NCBI GenBank assembly: GCA_020852925.1
Contig: JADYZU010000039.1
Span: 1-64,000 of the forward strand
Origin: Rubellimicrobium sp.
Lineage (GTDB): Bacteria > Pseudomonadota > Alphaproteobacteria > Rhodobacterales > Rhodobacteraceae
Reading direction: 5' to 3'
DNA length: 64,000 nt
Positions 54,423 to 63,628 of this stretch are shown piece by piece. The notes under the pieces were generated by a model. The model searched no databases, was not told the DNA's origin, and was given only the letters and a program-made list of their open reading frames with translations. The stretch's first letter is position 1, and each line of letters starts with the position of its first letter. Position numbers and translations under genes: made by a program.

Positions 54423-54458
54423 CACTCCCGCACGACAGTTCCCGCACCGGGCGGCGTG

Positions 54459-54483
54459 CTGCCGAATTTTGAAAATTCGGCAG
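54459..54483. terminator. Palindrome CTGCCGAATTTT-G-AAAATTCGGCAG
   Basis: Perfect 12-base arms around one base, ending 6 bases before the DUF2842 stop codon. It repeats the 10-base core of the palindrome 47 bases to the left. The two face opposite genes in a convergent pair, as if each ended one transcript. Confidence 0.55.
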
Positions 54484-54488
54484 TGCCC

Positions 54489-54704
54489 TCAATCCCTGCG
54501 GTCGGGCTCCTCGCGGTCGATCCCCAGAAACAGCCAGCGCAGCGGCAAGGCCCAGAGCACGCCCAGGATCACGTAGATCCCGAACTCCACCCAGAACGGC
54601 GGCCGTTCGAGCGCGGACATGATCCCCACCGCGACGATCACATAGGCCGGCAGCCCGACCACAAGCACGAGTATCGCCAGCCGCTTGCGTGTCCGGTGTC
54701 GCAT
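54489..54704 (-). CDS. DUF2842 small membrane protein
   Basis: A 71-residue protein with two hydrophobic helices (RLAILVLVVGLPAYVIVAVGI and FWVEFGIYVILGVLWALPLRW) and charged ends, matching the alphaproteobacterial DUF2842 family. Unknown function. ATG 54704 gives MRHRTRKRLAILVLV; 7 bases downstream of the purA stop, so probably cotranscribed with purA. Confidence 0.82.
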   Translation of the reverse strand: MRHRTRKRLAILVLVVGLPAYVIVAVGIMSALERPPFWVEFGIYVILGVLWALPLRWLFLGIDREEPDRRD

Positions 54705-54711
54705 CCCGGCC

Positions 54712-56004
54712 TCAGTCCGCGAAGGGATCCGTGACAAGGATCGTGTCCTCGCGTTCGGGCGAGGTCGAGACCAGCGCCACCGGGCAGTGGATCAGCTCCT
54801 CGATCCGGCGGACATACTTGATCGCCTGCGCCGGCAGGTCGGCCCAGCTTCGCGCGCCCGAGGTCGATCCTTCCCAGCCCTCGAAGGTCTCGTAGACCGG
54901 CTTCACCCGTGCCTGCGCCTCGGCAGCCGTGGGCAGGTGGTCGAGGATCTCGCCATCGAGGTCGTAGGCCACGCAGATCTTCAGTTCCTTCATCCCGTCG
55001 AGCACATCCATCTTGGTGAGCGCGATGCCGTTCACCCCCGACAGGGCGCAGGTCTGGCGCACCAGCACCGCGTCGAACCAGCCGCAGCGGCGGTTGCGGC
55101 CGGTGACGGTTCCGCGTTCATGCCCCTTCTCGCGCAGCCATTCACCGGTTGCGTCGTGCAGTTCCGCCGGGAACGGGCCCTCGCCCACCCGCGTGGTATA
55201 GGCCTTGACGATGCCAAGGACGAACCCCACCGCCGAAGGGCCAAGCCCGGTCCCCGTCGCCGCCATGCCCGCAAGCGTGGTCGATGAGGTGACAAAGGGA
55301 TAGGTGCCGAAATCGACGTCCAGAAGCGACCCCTGCGCGCCCTCGAACAGGATGCGCTTGCCGGCGCGGCGCCGTTCGTTCAGGATTTTCCACACCGGCG
55401 CGGCAAAGGGCAGGATCCGGGGCGCCACCGCCTCGAGTGCCGCGCGCAGCGCGCCGGCGTCCACCTCCTCGATCCCGAGGCCGCGGCGCAGGGCGTTGTG
55501 GTGGACCAGCAGCCGTTCGATCCGCGCGGCCAGCGTCGCCCCGTCGGCAAGATCGGCAACCCGGATCGCCCGGCGCCCGACCTTGTCCTCGTAGGCCGGG
55601 CCGATGCCGCGCCCGGTCGTGCCGATGCGCGCGACCGCGGACGAGGATTCGCGTGCCCGGTCCAGTTCGCCGTGCAGCGGCAGGATCAGGGCCGCGTTCT
55701 CGGCGATCATCAGGTTGCCGGGATCGACCGTGACCCCCTGGGCCGCGAGTCGCCCGATCTCGTCCACCAGCGCCCAGGGGTCGAGCACGACACCGTTGCC
55801 GATGACCGAGAGTTTCCCCTCGCGCAGGATGCCCGAGGGCAGGAGCGACAGCTTGTAGGTCACGCCGTCGATGACCAGCGTGTGCCCGGCATTGTGCCCG
55901 CCCTGGAAGCGGGCGATGATGTCGGCCCGCTCCGAGAGCCAGTCGACGATCTTGCCCTTGCCTTCGTCGCCCCACTGGGTTCCGACCACCACCACGTTCG
56001 TCAT
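54712..56004 (-). CDS. purA: Adenylosuccinate synthetase
   Basis: A 430-residue cytoplasmic enzyme, normal length, that joins IMP and aspartate using GTP, the first committed step to AMP. Motifs: [19 protein letters not shown], the [12 protein letters not shown] block, [15 protein letters not shown], the [20 protein letters not shown] region and the C-terminal GTP-binding [18 protein letters not shown]. It starts at ATG 56004. DUF2842 follows closely. Confidence 0.97.
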   Translation of the reverse strand: MTNVVVVGTQWGDEGKGKIVDWLSERADIIARFQGGHNAGHTLVIDGVTYKLSLLPSGILREGKLSVIGNGVVLDPWALVDEIGRLAAQGVTVDPGNLMIAENAALILPLHGELDRARESSSAVARIGTTGRGIGPAYEDKVGRRAIRVADLADGATLAARIERLLVHHNALRRGLGIEEVDAGALRAALEAVAPRILPFAAPVWKILNERRRAGKRILFEGAQGSLLDVDFGTYPFVTSSTTLAGMAATGTGLGPSAVGFVLGIVKAYTTRVGEGPFPAELHDATGEWLREKGHERGTVTGRNRRCGWFDAVLVRQTCALSGVNGIALTKMDVLDGMKELKICVAYDLDGEILDHLPTAAEAQARVKPVYETFEGWEGSTSGARSWADLPAQAIKYVRRIEELIHCPVALVSTSPEREDTILVTDPFAD

Positions 56005-56136
56005 CGACAGGACCTCCCGGCTGACACCCGCGCCCCTATAGCGCGCGGGGCGGCCGGGGGGAAAGCCCATTCGGTCCCACTGGACAGCGCCCCCGCAAGA
56101 GGGGATCATCACCCCGGAACGGATCGGGACGCCATC

Positions 56137-56532
56137 ATGAAATTCGCGCTTCGCTGGATCTTTGCCTTTCTTCTGGTCGCCCTCACCTACAACCCGACCG
56201 ACTACAACTATGTGCGCTGGGTCATGACCAGTTTCGGCACGCAGATGCCGCTGGCGATCCTGCTGGGCCTCGTGCTGTTCGCGGGCTATGTCGTGTTCGT
56301 CTCGGCGACCCTGCGCTCCATCGGGGCCTTCGGGATGATCCTGGTCGTGGCGATCATCACCGTGCTGCTGTGGTTCCTCTACGACTGGGGGCTGCTCGAT
56401 CTGGGCAACCGCGGGCTCAACATCTGGCTCGGGGTGATCGCGCTGTCGATCGTGCTGGGCGTGGGCATGACCTGGTCGCTGGTGCGGCGGCGCATCTCGG
56501 GGCAGGTCGACGTGGACGATGCCGATACCTGA
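56137..56532 (+). CDS. Four-helix small membrane protein of unknown function (DUF6524-like)
   Basis: A 131-residue inner-membrane protein with four hydrophobic segments (about 7-17, 38-62, 68-85, 95-117). The early motif [15 protein letters not shown] and the aromatic [19 protein letters not shown] are conserved in homologues I recall from alphaproteobacteria. No function is known. Divergent from purA, 105 bases upstream of secG on the same strand. Confidence 0.75.
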   Translation: MKFALRWIFAFLLVALTYNPTDYNYVRWVMTSFGTQMPLAILLGLVLFAGYVVFVSATLRSIGAFGMILVVAIITVLLWFLYDWGLLDLGNRGLNIWLGVIALSIVLGVGMTWSLVRRRISGQVDVDDADT

Positions 56533-56637
56533 GGCCCTGCCGGCGACGCACCCGGGCACCCGCGCCGGTGAGGACTTGCGGCCCCGGACCGGTCCCTCTA
56601 GATACGGGCCGTTCAACCGGTTCCGGGATCCCCGCCG

Positions 56638-57126
56638 ATGGAAAACGTCGTTCTCGTCATCCACCTCCTGCTGGCGCTTGCGCTGATCGGGGTCGTCCTG
56701 CTTCAGCGGTCCGAGGGGGGCGGTCTCGGGATCGGCGGCGGCTCGGGCGTGATGACGGGTCGTGGCGCGGCCACCGCGCTTGGCCGGGCGACATGGTGGA
56801 TCGCGGGCGCCTTCATCGTCACCTCGCTTGCGCTCACCATCATCGCGGCGCGCAATTCGGCCAGCGGATCGGTGGTGGACCGCCTGACCGATGCCCCGGC
56901 CGAGGCAGCAACCCCGGCGCTGCCCGATCTGGGCGGAAGCCTGCTGCCCCCCGGAGACGGAAGCGCCCCGCTGGTCCCGGTCCCCGCGCCGGCAGCCACG
57001 CCCGAGGCGGCACCTGACGCCGCCACAGAAGCGCCCGCGCAGACCACGCCCGAAACCACGCCCGCACCCGAACCCACGCCCGCACCTGCGGCCGAAGGGG
57101 CCGAAGCCCCCGCTTCGGGCGGCTGA
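56638..57126 (+). CDS. secG: Protein-export membrane protein SecG with long Pro/Ala tail
   Basis: A 162-residue subunit of the SecYEG translocon. The two transmembrane helices and the cytosolic [19 protein letters not shown] loop (about 27-45) are typical. Ordinary SecG is about 75-110 residues; here an extra about 85-residue Pro/Ala/Glu-rich tail follows the second helix. Long tails of this kind are common in alphaproteobacteria. pyrG follows after 172 bases. Confidence 0.93.
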   Translation: MENVVLVIHLLLALALIGVVLLQRSEGGGLGIGGGSGVMTGRGAATALGRATWWIAGAFIVTSLALTIIAARNSASGSVVDRLTDAPAEAATPALPDLGGSLLPPGDGSAPLVPVPAPAATPEAAPDAATEAPAQTTPETTPAPEPTPAPAAEGAEAPASGG

Positions 57127-57181
57127 CGCACCATCCGTGGCCGGGAACGGCCAGGATCATCACATGATCTGGTGGCACGCC

Positions 57182-57210
57182 TTGCGGACGGGGGCGGTTC
57201 CGGTTTAGAC
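57182..57210 (+). promoter_or_regulatory. Candidate pyrG promoter
   Basis: TTGCGG (182-187) and TTAGAC (205-210) are spaced by 17 bases, 89 bases upstream of the pyrG ATG. The intergenic sequence also contains an imperfect inverted repeat near 57150-57172. No recognisable attenuator was found. Confidence 0.35.
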
Positions 57211-57298
57211 GGGACTCCCGTGTGGTGGCAAACCGCGCAGCGATTCTTCCGGCATCCGGCCCCGGCGCCGGGCAGGGGCACACACGGGGAGACCTCAC

Positions 57299-58942
57299 AT
57301 GGCGCGCTACATCTTCATCACCGGCGGTGTCGTTTCCTCACTCGGCAAGGGGCTCGCCTCGGCCGCGCTCGGGGCGCTGCTTCAGGCCCGCGGCTATTCG
57401 GTGCGGCTGCGCAAGCTCGACCCCTACCTGAACGTCGACCCCGGCACGATGTCGCCCTTCGAGCACGGCGAAGTCTTCGTCACCGACGACGGCGCCGAGA
57501 CCGACCTCGACCTTGGCCATTACGAACGCTTCACCGGCGTGGCGGCGCGGCGCACCGATTCGATTTCCGCCGGGCGGATCTATTCCAATGTCCTCGAACG
57601 CGAACGGCGCGGCGACTATCTGGGCCGGACCATTCAGGTGGTTCCCCATGTGACCAACGAGATCAAGGATTACCTGCGGATCGGCGCCGACGAGACCGAC
57701 TTCATGCTGTGCGAGATCGGCGGCACCGTGGGCGACATCGAGGGCCTGCCCTTCTACGAGGCGATCCGCCAGTTCATCCACGAACGCCCGCGCGGCCAGT
57801 CGATCCTGATGCACCTGACGCTGCTGCCCTACATCGCCGCCGCCGGAGAGCTCAAGACCAAGCCCACCCAGCATTCGGTGAAGGAATTGCAGTCGATCGG
57901 GCTGGCGCCCGATGTCCTTGTGTGCCGTTCGGAACATCCGATCCCCGAACGCGAGCGCGAGAAGATCGCGCTCTTCTGCAACGTGCGCAAGGAACATGTG
58001 GTCGCCGCCTACGACCTGAAGTCGATCTACGAGGCCCCGCTGGCCTATCACCGCGAGGGGCTCGACCAGGCGGTGCTCGACGCGTTCGGCATCTCGCCCG
58101 CGCCGCGCCCCAATCTCGCGCGCTGGCACGACGTGATGGACCGCCTCGACCACCCCGAAGGCGAGGTGCGCGTGGCGGTGGTGGGCAAGTACACCCAGCT
58201 CGAGGACGCCTACAAATCCATCGCCGAGGCCCTGACCCATGGCGGCATGGCCAACCGGGTGAAGGTGCGCGCCGAATGGATCGACGCCGAAATCTTCGAG
58301 CGCGAGGATCCGGCCCCCTTCCTCGAACCCTTCAACGCGATCCTGGTGCCCGGCGGCTTTGGCGAACGCGGCACCGAGGGCAAGATCCGCGCCGCGCAAT
58401 ATGCCCGCGAACACAAGGTGCCCTATCTGGGCATCTGCCTCGGCATGCAGATGGCGGTGATCGAGGCGGCGCGCAATGTCGCCGGCATGTCCCGCGCCGG
58501 TTCCGAGGAGTTCGAGAGCGCCCCCGGCGAACGCCGGTTCGAACCGGTGGTCTACCATCTCAAGGAATGGGTGCAGGGCAACGAATCGATCCGCCGCAAC
58601 CGCGACGATGACAAGGGCGGCTCCATGCGCCTGGGCGCCTATCCGGCGGTGCTGGCCGCAGGGTCGAAGGCGGCGGAAATCTATGGCGGCACCACGATCA
58701 CGGAACGCCACCGCCACCGCTACGAGGTCGACATCCGCTACCGCGACCTGCTCGAAGGTTGCGGCCTGTGCTTCTCGGGCCTGTCGCCGGACGGCCGCCT
58801 GCCCGAGATCGTCGAATGGAAGGACCACCCCTGGTTCGTCGGCGTGCAGTTTCACCCCGAACTGAAGTCGAAACCCTTCGCGCCCCACCCGCTGTTCGCG
58901 GGTTTCATCCGCGCCGCGATCGACTCGGAACGCCTGGTCTGA
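57299..58942 (+). CDS. pyrG: CTP synthase
   Basis: A 547-residue cytoplasmic enzyme, normal length, that aminates UTP to CTP using glutamine and ATP. Synthase domain with [14 protein letters not shown] and the [20 protein letters not shown] block; glutamine amidotransferase domain with nucleophile Cys in LGICLGMQ and the later His-Pro-Glu triad in [14 protein letters not shown]. Starts at ATG 57299, downstream of secG as in many alphaproteobacteria. Confidence 0.98.
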   Translation: MARYIFITGGVVSSLGKGLASAALGALLQARGYSVRLRKLDPYLNVDPGTMSPFEHGEVFVTDDGAETDLDLGHYERFTGVAARRTDSISAGRIYSNVLERERRGDYLGRTIQVVPHVTNEIKDYLRIGADETDFMLCEIGGTVGDIEGLPFYEAIRQFIHERPRGQSILMHLTLLPYIAAAGELKTKPTQHSVKELQSIGLAPDVLVCRSEHPIPEREREKIALFCNVRKEHVVAAYDLKSIYEAPLAYHREGLDQAVLDAFGISPAPRPNLARWHDVMDRLDHPEGEVRVAVVGKYTQLEDAYKSIAEALTHGGMANRVKVRAEWIDAEIFEREDPAPFLEPFNAILVPGGFGERGTEGKIRAAQYAREHKVPYLGICLGMQMAVIEAARNVAGMSRAGSEEFESAPGERRFEPVVYHLKEWVQGNESIRRNRDDDKGGSMRLGAYPAVLAAGSKAAEIYGGTTITERHRHRYEVDIRYRDLLEGCGLCFSGLSPDGRLPEIVEWKDHPWFVGVQFHPELKSKPFAPHPLFAGFIRAAIDSERLV

Positions 58943-58984
58943 CCCCGCTCCGGGCGGGGCAGACGCCCGCCCCGCCGCCCGGTC

Positions 58985-59227
58985 TCAGCCCCTGGCCTCG
59001 AGCGCGGCGATCCGCGCCGCAAGCGCCGCGTTCTCCTCGCGGGCAAGCCGGGCCATCTCGCGCACCGCCTCGAACTCTTCGCGCGTCACCAGCGCATGAT
59101 CGGCAAGCCAGCGGTCCACCAGCGAACGCGCCGCGGTCTGCGCCTCGTCCTTCGCGCCCTGGGCGATGCCCATGGCATTGGTGGCCAGCGCCATCAGATC
59201 GTCGAGAAACCGGCTGTTGGTCTGCAT
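58985..59227 (-). CDS. ubiK: UbiK-family accessory factor (BMFP/YqiC-like)
   Basis: An 80-residue coiled-coil protein with the family pattern MQTNSRFLDDLMALATNAMG, then an amphipathic helix and a C-terminal coiled coil EENAALAARIAALEARG. UbiK is an accessory of the ubiquinone biosynthesis complex in gammaproteobacteria; in alphaproteobacteria the function is not established. ATG 59227 is the family start. Divergent from lgt; the 290-base gap contains repeat copy E. Confidence 0.8.
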   Translation of the reverse strand: MQTNSRFLDDLMALATNAMGIAQGAKDEAQTAARSLVDRWLADHALVTREEFEAVREMARLAREENAALAARIAALEARG

Positions 59228-59285
59228 GAATGCCCTCCTCGCTGCTACCGCCCATATGGGGCATGGCGGAAGCCGACACAAGAAA

Positions 59286-59459
59286 GGGGGGCGCGGCCCC
59301 CCCACGGCCCTGCGGGCCTCCCCCCCGGGGTATTTTCGCAAAGATGAAGGGGGCCCCATTCACCTTTGCCCCCAATACCCCCGCCGGAGGCCGCCCGAGG
59401 CATTGCGCAGGCAATGCCGAGAGGAAAGGAATGCGCGCGCGACCAGCGCGCGCTCCGCC
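59286..59459 (+). repeat. Intergenic repeat copy E (extended, with two covarying hairpins)
   Basis: Left half: GGGGGG-hairpin, GGCCCTGCGGGCC, GGGGTATTTT and AAAGATGAA (to 59348). Right half: TTCACCTTTGCCCCCAATACCCCC (from 59359), GCCGGAGGC, hairpin 1 GGCATTGC-GCAG-GCAATGCC (399-418), spacer GAGAGGAAAGGAAT, and hairpin 2 GCGCGCGC-GACCA-GCGCGCGC (433-453), then TCCG. Compared with copy C, stem bases differ in complementary pairs. Unlike copies A and B it is between divergent genes, so it cannot be a simple terminator; it ends 58 bases before the lgt start. Confidence 0.88.
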
Positions 59460-59517
59460 GGGTCGGCGGCACACGGCGCGGATTGACCCGGGCGGGGTGG
59501 ACCGCTACCCAACGGAC

Positions 59518-60402
59518 ATGAACGGCATCCCCTTTCCCGACATCTCGCCCGAAGTGTTCAGCTTCACCCTCGGCGGCTTCACCCTGGCGCTGCGCTGGTA
59601 TGCGCTGGCCTATATCGCCGGCATCCTGATCGGCTGGCGGATCGCGCGCGCAGCGGTCCTCCGGCCCGGGCTGTGGCAGGGGGGCGAGGCGCCGATGGAC
59701 CGGGCCATGCTCGAGGCGTTCATGACCTGGATCATCCTCGGGATCATCCTGGGCGGGCGGATCGGCTATGTGCTCTTCTACCAGCCGCAGCAGTATCTGT
59801 CCGATCCGGCCGCGATCCTGCGGGTCTGGGAGGGGGGGATGTCGTTTCATGGCGGTCTGGCGGGGGTGGTGGTCGCCACGCTGGTCTTCTGCCGCACGCA
59901 GGGTATCGCGCTGGGCCCGACTTCGGACATGATCGCGCTGGGCGTGGCGCCGGGGCTGTTTCTGGGGCGCATCGCCAATTTCATCAATGCCGAGCTCTGG
60001 GGCCGGCCGACCGATCTGCCCTGGGGCGTGATCTTTCCGGGCGAGGCGGCGCAGGACTGCGCGGGCGCGCTCACCGGGCTTTGCGCCCGTCATCCCAGCC
60101 AGCTATACGAGGCCCTGCTCGAGGGGCTGGTGCTCGGGGCGCTGGTCCTGTTCCTGGCCTTCCGCCGGGGCGCGCTGCGGCGGCCCTGGCTTGTGACCGG
60201 CGTGTTTTCGGCCGGCTACGGGACCGCCCGTTTCCTTGTCGAGTTCGTGCGTCAGCCCGATGCCCAGTTCGTGGCGCCGGGCAATCCGCTGGGTCTTGCG
60301 TTCGAGGCCGGGGGCTGGGGGCTGACCATGGGGCAGGCGCTGTCGCTGCCGATGATCCTCGCCGGGCTGGGACTGGTGCTGTGGGCGGCGCGGCGGAACT
60401 GA
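59518..60402 (+). CDS. lgt: Prolipoprotein diacylglyceryl transferase
   Basis: A 294-residue inner-membrane enzyme with about seven helices that attaches diacylglycerol to the lipobox Cys of prolipoproteins. Family blocks: [14 protein letters not shown], the signature [11 protein letters not shown] with its His, [21 protein letters not shown], and [16 protein letters not shown] 59518 gives [14 protein letters not shown]. First of a three-gene run with the methyltransferase and pgeF, typical of alphaproteobacteria. Confidence 0.97.
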   Translation: MNGIPFPDISPEVFSFTLGGFTLALRWYALAYIAGILIGWRIARAAVLRPGLWQGGEAPMDRAMLEAFMTWIILGIILGGRIGYVLFYQPQQYLSDPAAILRVWEGGMSFHGGLAGVVVATLVFCRTQGIALGPTSDMIALGVAPGLFLGRIANFINAELWGRPTDLPWGVIFPGEAAQDCAGALTGLCARHPSQLYEALLEGLVLGALVLFLAFRRGALRRPWLVTGVFSAGYGTARFLVEFVRQPDAQFVAPGNPLGLAFEAGGWGLTMGQALSLPMILAGLGLVLWAARRN

Positions 60403-61457
60403 CGCCGCTGGCGCGCCGGATCGCCGCGCGCATCGGGGCCGGCGGGCCGGTCACCCTGGCCGAATTCATGGCCGAGGCGCTGTCGGACCCCGAGCACGGC
60501 TATTACGCCACCCGCGATCCGTTCGGCGCCGCCGGCGACTTTGTCACCGCGCCCGAGATCAGCCAGATGTTCGGTGAACTGATCGGCCTCTGGCTGGCGC
60601 AGGTCTGGCGCGATCAGGGGGCGCCCGCGCGCATCGCCCTGGTCGAGGCCGGGCCGGGGCGCGGCACGCTCATGGCCGATGTGCTGCGCGCGACCCGGAT
60701 CGTGCCGGGGTTTCATGTCGCCGCCTCGGTGCATCTGGTCGAGACCTCGGCCACGCTGCGGCGGATTCAGGCGACGATGGTCCCGCAGGCGGTCTGGCAC
60801 GACGATCTGTCCACGCTGCCGGATCTGCCGCTCTATCTGGTCGCGAACGAATTCCTCGACGCCCTGCCGATCCGCCAGTTCGAGCGCCGGCGCGGCGGCT
60901 GGGCCGAGCGGGTGGTGACGCTGACCGGGGGGCGGCTGGCGCTGGCGGTGGCGCCGGCGCTCCTGCCGCCGGGGGTGGGGCGGGCGGATGACGCGCTGGC
61001 CGAGGGCACGGTGATCGAACATTGCCCCGCGCTGCCAGCCATCGTCGGCGCGGTCGGGGCGCGGATCACAGGGCGGGGCGGGGCGGCGCTCTGGGTCGAC
61101 TATGGCGACTGGGACGGCACGGGGGACACGTTTCAGGCCCTGCGCGCCCATCGCCCGGTCGATCCACTGGCCGAACCCGGCCTGGCCGACCTGACCGCGC
61201 ATGTCGATTTCGCGGCAATCGCACGGGCGGCGGCGCCGGCGCGGGCCAGTCCGATGGTGACGCAGGGCGCGTTCCTCGAACGGCTGGGGATCGCCGGGCG
61301 GGCACAGGCGCTGGCCGCGCGCCTGACCGGCGCGGCGCTGCATGCGCATCTTGCGGCGCATCGGCGCTTGACCCACCCCGACGAGATGGGGCACCTCTTC
61401 AAGGTCATCGGGCTGGCGCCACAGGGCGCGCCGCCCCTGCCGGGACTGGAGCCATGA
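60381..61457 (+). CDS. SAM-dependent methyltransferase, NDUFAF7/MidA family
   Basis: A protein of about 358 residues related to NDUFAF7 (MidA), which in mitochondria methylates an arginine of complex I subunit NDUFS2. Motifs: [37 protein letters not shown], the SAM loop [18 protein letters not shown], and [15 protein letters not shown]. The start is uncertain; GTG 60381 is used, overlapping lgt by 22 bases, because the conserved part begins within 10 codons. Its stop overlaps the pgeF start in ATGA. Confidence 0.88.
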   Translation: MGGAAELTPLARRIAARIGAGGPVTLAEFMAEALSDPEHGYYATRDPFGAAGDFVTAPEISQMFGELIGLWLAQVWRDQGAPARIALVEAGPGRGTLMADVLRATRIVPGFHVAASVHLVETSATLRRIQATMVPQAVWHDDLSTLPDLPLYLVANEFLDALPIRQFERRRGGWAERVVTLTGGRLALAVAPALLPPGVGRADDALAEGTVIEHCPALPAIVGAVGARITGRGGAALWVDYGDWDGTGDTFQALRAHRPVDPLAEPGLADLTAHVDFAAIARAAAPARASPMVTQGAFLERLGIAGRAQALAARLTGAALHAHLAAHRRLTHPDEMGHLFKVIGLAPQGAPPLPGLEP

Positions 61458-62209
61458 CCCTCGACATCATCACCCATGACGCGCTTGCGCCGTTCCGGCA
61501 CGGGTTCTTCGGGCGGCAGGGCGGGGCGTCCTCGGGCGTGTTCGCGGGGCTGAACTGCGGCTTCGCCTCGTCCGACCAGCAGGAGGCGGTGGCGATCAAC
61601 CGCGCGCGCGTGGCTGGCGCGCTGGGTCTCGAGGTCGGGGCGCTGGCCGGGGTGCATCAGGTGCATTCGGCCACGGCGGTGGTGCTGGGCGACGATCCGC
61701 TGGCGCGGCCGGTGGCCGACGCCCTGGTCACCGACCGTCCCGGCATCGCCCTGACGGTGCTGACCGCGGATTGCCAGCCGGTCCTGTTCGCGGATGCGCG
61801 GGCCGGCGTGATCGGCGCGGCGCATGCCGGATGGAAGGGCGCGCTGGGCGGCGTGCTCGAGGCGACGGTCGCGGCGATGGAGGGGCTGGGCGCGCGCGCC
61901 GCCGATACCGTGGCCATCATCGGCCCGACCATCAGCCAGCGCGCCTATGAAGTGGGGCCGGAGTTCCTCGAACGCTTCATGACCGAGGACGAGGGCGCCG
62001 CACGCTGGTTCGCCAACGGGACCGGGGGGCGCTATCTGTTCGATCTGCCGGGATACGGGCTGCACCGCCTGCGCCGGGCCGGGGTCGGGCTGGCCGAATG
62101 GACGCGGCATTGCACCCTGTCCGATCCGGCGCGGTTCTTTTCCTACCGGCGCGCGACGCTGGCGCAGGAGGCCGATTACGGGCGGATGATCGCGGCGATC
62201 GCGATCTAG
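61454..62209 (+). CDS. pgeF: Multicopper-oxidase-like / peptidoglycan editing factor PgeF (YfiH)
   Basis: A 251-residue protein of the COG1496 laccase-domain family. Metal or active-site residues are His in VHQVHSATAV, Cys in LTADCQPVLFAD, and His in GAAHAGWKGALGG. In E. coli PgeF removes L-Ser wrongly incorporated in place of L-Ala in peptidoglycan precursors. Translationally coupled to the methyltransferase by ATGA. Transcript end not obvious. Confidence 0.9.
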   Translation: MTLDIITHDALAPFRHGFFGRQGGASSGVFAGLNCGFASSDQQEAVAINRARVAGALGLEVGALAGVHQVHSATAVVLGDDPLARPVADALVTDRPGIALTVLTADCQPVLFADARAGVIGAAHAGWKGALGGVLEATVAAMEGLGARAADTVAIIGPTISQRAYEVGPEFLERFMTEDEGAARWFANGTGGRYLFDLPGYGLHRLRRAGVGLAEWTRHCTLSDPARFFSYRRATLAQEADYGRMIAAIAI

Positions 62210-62331
62210 GCGCTGCCGCGGACAGACCCCGGGGAAACCCCGCATTTACCCTTTCCGTGCCACAGTTCCGCCTGCGGTCGGGGGGAACCTGTCCCTGCCG
62301 CAGGAATGCGCGCTCATGCAGGAGACAGGCC

Positions 62332-62481
62332 ATGAAGGGCGAACGCCGCTGGATCAGATCAACCCTTGCCGCGGCGGAAACGTCGAAGGTGCGGATGCCG
62401 TGGGAACGCGGGCTGCGCCGGGCCGCGATGATCGCGCGGCGCAAGGAACAGGCCGCCCCGCCGCAGCGTCGCAGCGCCTGA
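62332..62481 (+). CDS. Small basic conserved protein
   Basis: A 49-residue protein with the pattern MKGERRWIRSTLAAAETSKV, then MPWERGLRRAAMIARRK. Very similar short proteins recur in Rhodobacteraceae, sometimes several per genome; no function is known. AGGAGACAGGCC precedes ATG 62332. It is strongly basic (Arg/Lys) with no membrane segment and might bind nucleic acid, which is speculation. Monocistronic, 122 bases after pgeF. Confidence 0.7.
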   Translation: MKGERRWIRSTLAAAETSKVRMPWERGLRRAAMIARRKEQAAPPQRRSA

Positions 62482-62535
62482 ACGGGACAGGGCGCGTTGC
62501 CGCCCCCTGCCCCTGCGCTGCGGTCCCGCGTCCGC

Positions 62536-63618
62536 TCAGTCGCGGCGGATCGGCTGATAGTCGCGGTCGTCTCGGAAATAGCGCGGCCCCACGAGATCGA
62601 TTCCCGCCGGGGTCAGCCACATCGGATCGCAGGGATAGGCGATGGCGATGAGGCGCTGGCCATAGCGCAGCGAATCGGTCGTCACCGGCATCCCGCTGTC
62701 GGCGTCGATCACCGAGATGAGGTCGGGCGTGGTGGCCAGCACCTCGCCGTCGCGCTCGGCGATGAGGAATTCGTTCTGGAAGTCGATGCGCAGTTCACGC
62801 CCCTTCCATTCGTCCACCCCCCCGAACACCGCCCGCCCGCGGGCGAATCCGCCTTCGGTGCGCCGCTCGATGTCCTGCACGCGGCCGTGGAACAGGATCT
62901 GCGCGTCAAGCAGCCTGACCAGCGCCTTGACCGGATCGCCGTGGGCGGCCTTCGTCTCGCGCAGGGTGCGGCCGATCCGGTCGCACAGCGACAGCGTGCC
63001 GCGCACCACCGCCTTCTTCGCCACCGCCCCCGACATCGGATAGAAGGTCAGAAGCGCGGCCCCCCCCATCTCGATGGTCGCCGCGCGCGCAAGGCGTTCG
63101 GTCCAGGCGTTCGAAACGGTATCGAGCACGAGGCTGTTGCCCTTGTCGTCGCACAGCACCATCGGCGTGGCCGAAACCCCGTGGATGGTAAAGGTCACCA
63201 TCTGGAGTTCGGGAAACGCCCGGCCCATGCCGTCGCCGTCCACCAGCGGCAGGCCGGTCGCGGCGGCGACCACGAAGGGAATCGTGGAGTTGACGCCGCC
63301 CGCCTCGCAGCACAGCACCGCGTCGATCTTGCGGCCCAGAAGGCGTTCAAGCTGCCGGAACGCGGTCAGGAGTTCCTCGCCCTGCGGCAGTTTCTCGGTC
63401 ATCACCGTGGGCGCGCCCATCATGCAGGCGGGCACGATCAGCGCGTCGTCGGGCATCTCCTCGACATCGACCAGCGCGACCGGCCCGTGCCTGCGGATCG
63501 CCTCCTGGGCCATGAGCTTGCCGATATAGGGATCGCCGCCGCCGCCGGTGCCAAGGACGGCCCCCCCGGTGGCGATATCCTCGAGATCGTCGGCACCGAC
63601 ATGTCTGATGATCTTCAT
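62536..63618 (-). CDS. DUF917 family protein (first copy)
   Basis: A 360-residue protein of DUF917, an uncharacterised family often encoded near hydantoinase/oxoprolinase genes and purine or pyrimidine transporters. Features: an early VLGTGGGGDPYIGKLMAQE Gly-rich loop, LCCEAGGVNSTIPFVVA, PLVDGDGMGRAFPELQM, and the C-terminal RYGQRLIAIAYPCDPMWLTPAG. It follows a related gene at the window's right edge, 10 bases away on the same strand, so the pair probably acts as a heteromeric enzyme. No hydantoinase gene is visible here. Confidence 0.85.
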   Translation of the reverse strand: MKIIRHVGADDLEDIATGGAVLGTGGGGDPYIGKLMAQEAIRRHGPVALVDVEEMPDDALIVPACMMGAPTVMTEKLPQGEELLTAFRQLERLLGRKIDAVLCCEAGGVNSTIPFVVAAATGLPLVDGDGMGRAFPELQMVTFTIHGVSATPMVLCDDKGNSLVLDTVSNAWTERLARAATIEMGGAALLTFYPMSGAVAKKAVVRGTLSLCDRIGRTLRETKAAHGDPVKALVRLLDAQILFHGRVQDIERRTEGGFARGRAVFGGVDEWKGRELRIDFQNEFLIAERDGEVLATTPDLISVIDADSGMPVTTDSLRYGQRLIAIAYPCDPMWLTPAGIDLVGPRYFRDDRDYQPIRRD

Positions 63619-63628
63619 TGCGCCCTCC

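Noticed and set aside
52148..54433. Leftward extension of the thiamine pyrophosphokinase frame by 762 codons
   Set aside because: The extension is Gly/Arg/Phe-rich and antisense to the long conserved gene at 52298; the kinase family begins at MIVHASAPVTLVGGG.
57127..57181. Rho-independent terminator after secG
   Set aside because: The inverted repeat near 57150-57172 is imperfect and is not followed by a T-run.
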